NCBI GenBank assembly: GCA_023426435.1
Contig: JAFAAS010000184.1
Location: 1 to 21,014 of the forward strand
Length of the DNA: 21,014 nt
Direction: 5' to 3'
Source of the DNA: Verrucomicrobiota bacterium
GTDB lineage: Bacteria > Verrucomicrobiota > Verrucomicrobiia > Opitutales > Opitutaceae
Each line of letters starts with the position of its first letter. Position 1 is the first letter of the stretch. Shown here one piece after another: positions 14,992 through 21,014 of the stretch. The position numbers and the translations under genes are program-made. Below the pieces are notes generated by a model. That model saw only the letters and a list, made by a program, of their open reading frames with translations. It was not told where the DNA came from and searched no databases.

Positions 14992-15017
14992 ATGGAGGCG
15001 CGGTGCCCTCACCGCGC
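14992..15017 (+). repeat. 26-base hairpin repeat, copy 2, overlapping the receptor start
   Basis: It is near-identical to copy 1 (13198-13223), with a perfect 8-bp stem at 14998-15005 and 15010-15017 and loop CCCT. The stem contains the GTG start codon of the TonB receptor, and GGAGG (14994-14998) is its ribosome-binding site, so the repeat has become the translation start region of a gene. Confidence 0.8.
14994..15005 (+). promoter_or_regulatory. ribosome-binding site and GTG start buried in a hairpin
   Basis: GGAGG is followed after 4 bases by GTG at 15003-15005. The GTG and the last G of the GGAGG are paired in the 8-bp stem, so initiation could depend on opening the hairpin, for example by ribosomes arriving from the fecR gene 31 bases upstream. 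This is inference from sequence; no test is available here. Confidence 0.45.
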
Positions 15018-18000
15018 AACAAACGCCCCATCCGCTTGATCCCCTCCCGCCTACGCCTCCGCGCGCTTCTCGCCACGCTCGCCTCCATTTTTCTCCTCCC
15101 TGTTCTCGCTGCCGCCGCCCCCACCGCCTTCGACATCCCCGCCCAAACCGCCGCCGACGCCCTCCTCGCTTTCTCCCAGCAGGCACGCGTCGACGTCCTT
15201 TTTCCGTCCGACGAGCTCCGCCAGGTCCACTCCACCGCCGTCCACGGCTCACTCGAGCCCGCCGCCGCCCTCACCCGGCTCCTTCAACACACCGGCTTTC
15301 ACGCGCGCCGCACCGCGCGGGGCACGTTCATCGTCGCCCGCTCCGCCGCACCCACCGGCTCGATCAAAGGCCGCTTGCTCACGCCGGAATCCACCCCGGC
15401 CGCCAAGGTCGAGATTTCCATTCCCGAACTTCGCGCCACCACGCTTTCCAATCTCAACGGCGAATTCGATCTCCCCCATCTGCCGCCCGGCACCCATCGC
15501 CTCCTGATCCGCGGGGAAAACTACCGCCCGCTCGAAATCGCCAACGTCGTCGTCGAACCGCGCCGCGTATCCAATATCGAAACACACACGCTCTCGCCCG
15601 CCGAGGGCATCGTCCAACTCGCCCCGCAAATCGTCGAAGGAAAGTTCTTCCGCCGCTGGCGCGACCGCTCCGAAGAGGATTTCCAACCGCAACGCGCCGC
15701 CGGCAACCTCGACCTGCCCCGCTCCATCGACGATGTCCTTCCTTACACCATCTACGATCGCCAGCAGATCGCTCGCAGCGGCGCCGTTAACCTCAACGGC
15801 TTTCTCCAACGCTACATCCTCGACGCCAACTCCACCACTCCACCGCCCGAGCAGGGCGGCAACCAAAACCTCTTCGAAAGCGGCAGCTTCAACCTCCCGC
15901 TTCGCGGCTTCGCCAGCGACGAAACCATCATCCTCGTCAACGGCCGCCGCATGCCCGAAATCCTCGTCGTCGATCAGCGCACACCTCCGCCCGACGTAAA
16001 CTTCATCCCCGTTTCACTCGTCGATCGCGTCGAGGTCCTCCCCGTTTCCGCCTCCGCCCTCTACAGCGGCAATCCCGTCGGCGGCGTCATCAACATCGTT
16101 CTCCGCCCCACCGTCACCCGCACCGAACTCACCACCACCTACACCAACGCGCTCGCCAGCTACGACGCGCCGCAATTCACCGCCTCGCTCCAACACGGCG
16201 AATCCTTCCTCGCCGACAAACTCCGCGTCCGCTTCAGCGCCACCGTCACCGCCTCCACCCCGCCCGTCGAATCCGAGCTCGGCTACATCCGCCGCCACTC
16301 GCCCGCCCGCACCACGCCCACCGAGCTCCTCTACCGCGCCACGCCCAACATCGTCAGCGCCGACGGCTCTCCTTTGTTCGGCCCAGGCACTTCGTCCGTC
16401 ACCTCCGTCGCACCCGGCGCCGAAGCCGCCAACCATCTCGCCGCCTTCGCCGGCCGCGAGGGCGTTCGCAACACCGGCCTCTTCGATCTCCCCCAAGGTC
16501 TCGCCAACTCTTTCGACAGCTCCGACTTCGTTTACGGACGCCGCCAACGCGGCCGCAGCTATTTCGCCTCCGCCGTTTACGACGTCAGCGAATGGCTCCA
16601 ATTCGGACTCGACGCCATCTACAGCCATTCCGTCGTTCACCGCGGCGCCGACGTCTTCCGCGGCACGCTCGCGCTCTCCTCCGACTCCCCGCTCAACCCG
16701 TTCGCGCGCGAGATCCTCGTCACGCTCAACGAAACCGCTCCCCGCCTCGGCCAGCCTTACGGCGAAGCGCGCGTCGACTTCTATTCCATCGTCGCCGGCG
16801 TCCTCGCCAAATTTCCCCGCGACTGGCGCGTGTCCTTGGATGCCCAATACGGCCACAGCCTCACCCGCTATCGCGGCATCCAGGGCACCGACGCCGACGC
16901 CTGGCAGCAGCTCGTCAATACCGGCCGCTACAATCCTCTGCGCGATACCCAACTCCACGCCCCGCCCGACGCGTTCTACGACGAGGTCATCGTCTTCTAC
17001 GGCGGCCGCGATCGCTTCGTCACCCGCGGCGATTACCAGACGTTCGACACCGCCGTCCGCGTCACCAATCAATCGATTCCACTCCCCACCGGCAGCGGCG
17101 CCGTCAACTTCGGCGCCGACTACCGCATCAACCAGCTCGCCGGTCACACCTCCGAGCTCCGCAACGGCCGCGGCGAGCTCGTCGAAGCTCCCGCTCGCTT
17201 CTCCGGCCGCACCGTCGAGCGGGTCAGCGTGTTCGGCGAGCTCCTCGCCCCCGTCGTCGCGCCGCATGTCCTGCCTTCCTGGATACGTGAGATCCAAACC
17301 GATCTCGCCGCGCGCTACGTCGTCTCCGACTCCGCCCAGGAATCCAATCTCGCCCCCACCGCCGGCCTCAAATTCGATCTCGGCGGCGGCCTCTCCTTCC
17401 GCGGCTCCGTCAGCACTTCAAACCGTTTTCCCACTCCGTTCATGAGCCGTCGCGTCTCCGGCGGCCCCGGTCCCGGCGGCGGCGAGGTCGAGCTCACCAA
17501 CATCCGCGATCCGCGCTTTCCGGGAGAAGAATACGGCGTCAACACCAGCATCGCGCAAAACCCAAACCTCCGCTCCGAAGCCAACATCACCCGCACCATC
17601 GGTCTCCTCGTGCAACGCGGCGAAATCCACCGCTTCCGCCTCTCGGCCGATTTCTCCGACACGCGCAAAGCCGACGAGCTCTTCACGCTGGACCCTCAAG
17701 CCGCCGTAAACCTCGAAGCCGATTTCCCCGACCGCATCCGCCGCTCACCCACCACCGGTCGCATCGAGCATGTTCTCACCGGCCCCATCAACCTCGCCGA
17801 GCGCCACTCGCAAAGCTGGAGCACCGCCGCCGACTACGCCTGGACCGAAAGTTTCGGCGGCCGTCTCGATCTCTATACGCGCTGGAGCTACTTCCCGCGT
17901 TACGAAACTAAAACCTTCCCCGACAGCCCCACCGTCGACCACATTCGCGCCCCCGACGGCACGCTCCCGCTGCTTGAACACCGCCTGAATTTCGGCGGCA

Positions 18001-18320
18001 GCTGGTCCAACCGCGTTTTCGGTTTCGGCATCGACGGACACTACTATCACTCCCGCCGGCTGCCCGTCGAATTCTGGTCCGCGCAACACCGCCGCACGAT
18101 CGATCCGTATCTTCAATTCGACGCCTACGTGCAGGCCGACCTCACCAAATGGATACCGTGGAAAAACCCGCGCCATCGCCTCCGCGGTCAGCTCCGCATC
18201 AACAATCTCTTCGACGCCGCCCCGCCGTTCTACGCCGCCGACTCGATCCGCTCGGGCGTGCAACCCTACTCCGACTGGCGCCGACAAACCTACGCGTTCA
18301 CCCTCCAAGCCACGTTCTAA
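15003..18320 (+). CDS. TonB-dependent outer-membrane receptor with STN signalling domain
   Basis: The protein has 1105 residues. A signal peptide is visible (basic start, hydrophobic core about 20-36 ending VLAAAA). Then come an STN domain (about 42-112, FDIPAQTAADALLAFSQQ), a carboxypeptidase-regulatory-like beta domain (about 120-195, IKGRLLTPES then NGEFDLPHLPPGTHRLLI), the plug (about 240-370, with RGFASDETIILVNGRRMPE and SALYSGNPVGGVINIVLRP) and a long beta-barrel ending in aromatic Phe (TLQATF), as expected for BAM insertion. STN contacts FecR across the periplasm, and the plug-barrel imports a ligand using TonB energy. The ligand is unknown; no siderophore or glycan genes are nearby. 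The GTG start is chosen because GGAGG precedes it. A TTG at 15036 (residue 12) would also leave a complete signal peptide. Confidence 0.93.
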   Translation: MPSPRNKRPIRLIPSRLRLRALLATLASIFLLPVLAAAAPTAFDIPAQTAADALLAFSQQARVDVLFPSDELRQVHSTAVHGSLEPAAALTRLLQHTGFHARRTARGTFIVARSAAPTGSIKGRLLTPESTPAAKVEISIPELRATTLSNLNGEFDLPHLPPGTHRLLIRGENYRPLEIANVVVEPRRVSNIETHTLSPAEGIVQLAPQIVEGKFFRRWRDRSEEDFQPQRAAGNLDLPRSIDDVLPYTIYDRQQIARSGAVNLNGFLQRYILDANSTTPPPEQGGNQNLFESGSFNLPLRGFASDETIILVNGRRMPEILVVDQRTPPPDVNFIPVSLVDRVEVLPVSASALYSGNPVGGVINIVLRPTVTRTELTTTYTNALASYDAPQFTASLQHGESFLADKLRVRFSATVTASTPPVESELGYIRRHSPARTTPTELLYRATPNIVSADGSPLFGPGTSSVTSVAPGAEAANHLAAFAGREGVRNTGLFDLPQGLANSFDSSDFVYGRRQRGRSYFASAVYDVSEWLQFGLDAIYSHSVVHRGADVFRGTLALSSDSPLNPFAREILVTLNETAPRLGQPYGEARVDFYSIVAGVLAKFPRDWRVSLDAQYGHSLTRYRGIQGTDADAWQQLVNTGRYNPLRDTQLHAPPDAFYDEVIVFYGGRDRFVTRGDYQTFDTAVRVTNQSIPLPTGSGAVNFGADYRINQLAGHTSELRNGRGELVEAPARFSGRTVERVSVFGELLAPVVAPHVLPSWIREIQTDLAARYVVSDSAQESNLAPTAGLKFDLGGGLSFRGSVSTSNRFPTPFMSRRVSGGPGPGGGEVELTNIRDPRFPGEEYGVNTSIAQNPNLRSEANITRTIGLLVQRGEIHRFRLSADFSDTRKADELFTLDPQAAVNLEADFPDRIRRSPTTGRIEHVLTGPINLAERHSQSWSTAADYAWTESFGGRLDLYTRWSYFPRYETKTFPDSPTVDHIRAPDGTLPLLEHRLNFGGSWSNRVFGFGIDGHYYHSRRLPVEFWSAQHRRTIDPYLQFDAYVQADLTKWIPWKNPRHRLRGQLRINNLFDAAPPFYAADSIRSGVQPYSDWRRQTYAFTLQATF

Positions 18321-18327
18321 CGCCACC

Positions 18328-18397
18328 TCGAACTTCAAATCTCGATTCCGCCCTCCCAATCGAAAATCCAAAATCGAGATTCGAAAATCGAAAGCCC
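18328..18397. repeat. 7-base tandem array filling a convergent gap
   Basis: Ten heptamers in one register span almost the whole 78-base gap between the receptor and ptsI stops. The clearest are AAAATCC (18363-18369), AAAATCG (18370-18376), AGATTCG (18377-18383) and AAAATCG (18384-18390). It is A-rich where the surroundings are C-rich. It is related to the arrays at 2433-2488 and 2888-2929 by period and by CGAA words. Confidence 0.6.
18334..18385. terminator. candidate bidirectional terminator between convergent genes
   Basis: Inverted arms at 18334-18347 and 18372-18385 pair at 13 of 14 positions, the core AATCTCGATT being perfect over 10 bases, with a 24-base loop. The position between two converging genes fits a shared terminator. 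There is no clear T-tract on either strand, and the palindrome is built from the heptamer array, so the role is uncertain. Confidence 0.4.
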
Positions 18398-18398
18398 C

Positions 18399-20162
18399 TC
18401 ACTCCAGCTTCACCCGCGCCCGATAAAACGCCTCGCACTTCGCGTAAACTTCCCGCGGCGACGTCATCTTCAACGCCTCCTCCGCCAGCGCCCGCGCATC
18501 CGCCATCGTCATCGAGCGCACGATGTATTTCACCGCCGGCAACCACGGCGGCGCCATGCTCAGACAATCCACGCCCAGCCCCAGCAACAGCGGCGCAAAC
18601 ACCGGATCGCCCGCCATCTCGCCGCACACGCTCACCGGCAGCTTCTGCCGATGCCCTTCCTCCACGATCCGCTTCAACGTGCGCAACACCGCGCAATGCG
18701 TCGGCTCGTAAAGATGCGCGATCCGATCGTTCACGCGATCGATCGCGAGCAGATACTGGATCAAATCATTCGTCCCGATGCTGAAAAACGCGCAGTCCGG
18801 CGCCAGCAAATCCGCCGCCATCGCCGCGCTCGGCACTTCAATCATCGCGCCCACCGAAATGTTTTCATCAAATGGCACTCCGCGCTCCTTCAACTCCGTC
18901 ATGCACTCCCCGAGCACCGCATTCGCCCGCGCCAGCTCTTCGTGACCGCTGATCATCGGATACATCAGCTTCACTTTCCCATACGCACTCGCCATCAGGA
19001 TCGCGCGCAGCTGGTCCTTGAAGATCGGCAGATTCTCCAGGCAAAACCGAATCGCCCGAAATCCCATGAAGGGATTGTTCTCCTTCGGAAACAAATCCGG
19101 GATCCCCGCCATCGGCTTGTCGCCGCCAATATCGAGCGTGCGAATCACCACCGGATTCGGCGCCACCCCTTCCGCCACCGCCTTGTAAGCCAGAAACTGC
19201 TCCTGCTCCGTCGGGATCCGCGACGAGCTCAGGAAAATATACTCCGTCCGAAACAGCCCCACGCCCGTCGCATTGTAATCGCGCACGAGCGTCACCTCAT
19301 CCGACTTCTCGATGTTCGCCATCAACATCACCTCAACCCCATCCAACGTCACCGCCGGCTGCGCATTCGCCTTCAACAGCCGCGATTCCAACGTCTTCTT
19401 CTGCTCCTGAATCTTCCCATAACGGAACAGCGTGCTCTCCGAGGGATTGATGATCACCACCCCGTCGTAACCATCGACAATCACCCAATCCCCATGCTTC
19501 ACCCGCGCCGTGAGATCCCGCAAACCCACCACCGCCGGAATCTTCATCGAACGCGCCACAATCACCGCGTGACTCGTCTTGCTGCCCGTGTCCGTCACGA
19601 TCCCGAGCGCAGCACTCCGATCGATGCTCGCCGAATCCGACGGCGACATGTCGTTCGCCACCACGATCCGCTTGTCCGCCAGCCGCGTCAGCGAGTTCTC
19701 CGCCTGCCCCAATAAATTCTGTAACACCCGCTGCGCCACGTCGCGCAGGTCCGCCGCCCGCTCGCGCAAATACTCGTCGTCGATCTCCGAAAACGCCTGC
19801 ACGTATCGCTGCGACACCTTGTTGAAACAGGTTTCGATGTTCCTCCCCGTCGCCTCGAATTCACGCACCGTCTCCCCGATCAACGCCTGGTCCTCGAGGA
19901 CCAGCAGATGCGCATCGAAGATCAACGCCTCCTCCTTCCCCAGATTCTTCTCCACCTCCGCCTGGATCTTCGCGATCTGCTGCCGCGTCACCAACAACGC
20001 CTGATCCAGCCGCGCCACCTCCGCCGCCCGCCGCTCCGGCTCCACCTGATAACTCGGCACCTCGACGTTGCTCTGGATATAGACAAAGACCTGCCCATAG
20101 GCGATGCCCTGCGAGGCGGCGATGCCTTGGACGACGATTTCGTTCTTTGCGCTTTGATCCAT
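18399..20162 (-). CDS. ptsI: phosphoenolpyruvate-protein phosphotransferase (PTS enzyme I)
   Basis: From the ATG at 20162 this is a 587-residue cytoplasmic enzyme that takes phosphate from PEP onto a histidine and passes it to HPr. The N-terminal HPr-binding helical domain is at about 8-135. The swivelling phosphohistidine domain holds TGSKTSHAVIVARSMKIPAVVG with active His198. The C-terminal PEP-binding barrel holds GVGLFRTEYIFL, NPFMGFRAIRFCLE, GAMIEVPSAA, FSIGTNDLIQYLLAIDR and VSVCGEMAGDP with the conserved Cys513. Length equals that of typical enzyme I. The frame is open 21 codons further upstream to 20225, but those residues (MGRVNVRRRR...) are not family-like. It lies 87 bases after ispE on the same strand. 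No ptsH or EII genes are visible. PtsP-type GAF fusion is excluded because no GAF domain is present. Confidence 0.95.
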   Translation of the reverse strand: MDQSAKNEIVVQGIAASQGIAYGQVFVYIQSNVEVPSYQVEPERRAAEVARLDQALLVTRQQIAKIQAEVEKNLGKEEALIFDAHLLVLEDQALIGETVREFEATGRNIETCFNKVSQRYVQAFSEIDDEYLRERAADLRDVAQRVLQNLLGQAENSLTRLADKRIVVANDMSPSDSASIDRSAALGIVTDTGSKTSHAVIVARSMKIPAVVGLRDLTARVKHGDWVIVDGYDGVVIINPSESTLFRYGKIQEQKKTLESRLLKANAQPAVTLDGVEVMLMANIEKSDEVTLVRDYNATGVGLFRTEYIFLSSSRIPTEQEQFLAYKAVAEGVAPNPVVIRTLDIGGDKPMAGIPDLFPKENNPFMGFRAIRFCLENLPIFKDQLRAILMASAYGKVKLMYPMISGHEELARANAVLGECMTELKERGVPFDENISVGAMIEVPSAAMAADLLAPDCAFFSIGTNDLIQYLLAIDRVNDRIAHLYEPTHCAVLRTLKRIVEEGHRQKLPVSVCGEMAGDPVFAPLLLGLGVDCLSMAPPWLPAVKYIVRSMTMADARALAEEALKMTSPREVYAKCEAFYRARVKLE

Positions 20163-20191
20163 TAAGTAATGCCAAATGCCGACGGCTGAGG

Positions 20192-20212
20192 ACGGCCGGC
20201 GGCGCCGGACGT
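20192..20212. promoter_or_regulatory. GC-rich hairpin between ispE and ptsI
   Basis: CCGGC (20196-20200) pairs with GCCGG (20204-20208) around a GGC loop, and beyond one mismatch ACG pairs with CGT. It lies about 30 bases upstream of the ptsI start on the - strand. It could be a weak terminator of ispE or a leader structure; no T-tract follows on either strand. Confidence 0.35.
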
Positions 20213-20249
20213 TAACGCGTCCCACAGCCAGCGGGTCAATGCGGATTTA

Positions 20250-21014
20250 TCAGCCAAATTGCATCTGCTCCACAAATGCACTTGCGCCCCACGCTTCCCG
20301 AATCCGCGCCGTCATTTTCTCGACCGAAACATCCTCGCGCAGCAGCGCAAAACACGCGCTCCCACTCCCGCTCATCCGCGGCAACACCCGAAACTCGTCC
20401 CGCAACCGCTCCAACAACACCGGCAGCGCCGGATACTTCGCAAACGCCACCGTCTCCATGTTGTTGAAAAGCAAATCCTCCGCCGGCGCTTCCGCATCCC
20501 CCAACCACGCCGCCAACCGCGCCTCCGCCAATTCCATCGGCAAATAACTCCCCGGCGCCCCCGCCGCCATCCGGCCATACGCCCACGCCGTCGAAATTCC
20601 AAACGCCGGCTTGAACACCAACACTTTCCGCCCGCGGATCCGCTCCGCCCCACCCGCTTTCAACCCCACCACCTTTTCTCCGCGCCCGCGCATCACCACG
20701 GGCCCTCCGTGCAAAAACAACGCACAATCCGACCCCACCTGCGCCGCCACCTCCCCCAACTCCACCGCACTCAACTTCCCGCCCGCCCATTCATTCAACC
20801 CCCGCAACGCCGCCGCCGCATCGCTGCTCCCGCCGCCCAACCCCGCCCCGACCGGTATCCGTTTCTTCAACACGAACTTCGCCCCGCCTTTCCACCCCGT
20901 CCGCGCCCGAAACGCCTCCGCCGCCTTCAACACCAAATTGCTCCCATCCACCGGCACCGCCGCATCGTCGCACTCCAGCACGAAGTCCTGCTCCCTGCCC
21001 CTTCCCCCCTGCTC
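20250..21014 (-). CDS. ispE: 4-diphosphocytidyl-2-C-methyl-D-erythritol kinase, N-terminus cut by window edge
   Basis: 254 residues are present and the frame is open to the window edge; the full family length is about 285-300, so the first about 40-50 residues, including the expected AKINL motif, are missing. It is a GHMP kinase: the ATP-binding glycine motif PVGAGLGGGSSDAAAALRGL and the C-terminal GHMP motif MSGSGSACFALL are both visible, as is the DNLVLKAA-like segment (here SNLVLKAAEAF). It phosphorylates CDP-methylerythritol on the 2-hydroxyl in the MEP route to isopentenyl diphosphate, in the cytoplasm. Codons end mostly in G, unlike the + strand genes. The stop is TGA at 20250-20252, 87 bases before ptsI. 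Confidence 0.95.
   Translation of the reverse strand, partial: EQGGRGREQDFVLECDDAAVPVDGSNLVLKAAEAFRARTGWKGGAKFVLKKRIPVGAGLGGGSSDAAAALRGLNEWAGGKLSAVELGEVAAQVGSDCALFLHGGPVVMRGRGEKVVGLKAGGAERIRGRKVLVFKPAFGISTAWAYGRMAAGAPGSYLPMELAEARLAAWLGDAEAPAEDLLFNNMETVAFAKYPALPVLLERLRDEFRVLPRMSGSGSACFALLREDVSVEKMTARIREAWGASAFVEQMQFG

Noticed and set aside
2433..18397. Short regular repeats as a CRISPR array
   Set aside because: Units of 7 or 10 bases are directly adjacent with no unique spacers and no cas genes.
20163..20225. 21-residue N-terminal extension of enzyme I
   Set aside because: Arg-rich sequence not seen in the family. The ATG at 20162 gives the usual length and the expected N-terminal domain start.

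Overview
The window is GC-rich, with genes that mostly lack strong Shine-Dalgarno sites. Its gene content (GldF/GldG-type ABC exporter with a DUF4340 partner, an AsmA-like giant, a multi-PAS hybrid kinase, and a FecI/FecR/TonB-receptor trio) fits a Gram-negative of the Verrucomicrobiota, most likely Opitutaceae. That placement is inferred from gene content and style only; no rRNA or marker phylogeny is possible here. One compositional trait stands out. The + strand is C-rich throughout, so + strand genes use mostly C-ending codons (GCC, CTC, GTC), whereas the two - strand genes use mostly G-ending codons (GCG, CTG, GTG).

Layout: (1) 73-7363, + strand, an envelope module: an ABC-2 permease (GldF-like), a GldG-like auxiliary protein, a DUF4340 membrane-anchored protein and a 936-residue AsmA-like protein. 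An ABC ATPase would be expected just left of the window. The order suggests one transcription unit for envelope transport or organisation. (2) 7404-11348, a 1314-residue hybrid sensor kinase: multi-TM region, CHASE-like sensor, two PAS, HisKA, HATPase, a divergent receiver and a canonical receiver. (3) 11349-11685, a gene-free stretch rich in hairpins. (4) 11686-13074, a PLP-dependent alpha-oxoamine synthase-family enzyme (BioF/KBL/SPT-like), followed by a 314-base repeat-rich gap. (5) 13389-18320, a cell-surface signalling operon: ECF sigma factor, FecR anti-sigma regulator overlapping it by 4 bases, and an 1105-residue TonB-dependent receptor with an N-terminal STN signalling domain. (6) 18399-21014, - strand: ispE (isoprenoid MEP pathway, cut by the right edge) followed by ptsI (enzyme I of the PTS), convergent with the receptor gene.

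I did not find a clear new enzymatic or defence system. The most unusual material is the density of short structured repeats. There are degenerate 7-base tandem arrays (three sites, one inside the DUF4340 gene in frame), degenerate 10-base arrays (four sites, one forming the C-terminal tail of the oxoamine synthase), a 28-bp-arm palindromic element, and a 26-base hairpin repeat present twice. The second copy of that hairpin repeat supplies the ribosome-binding site and GTG start of the TonB receptor. The first places an equivalent GTG in frame with the sigma factor.
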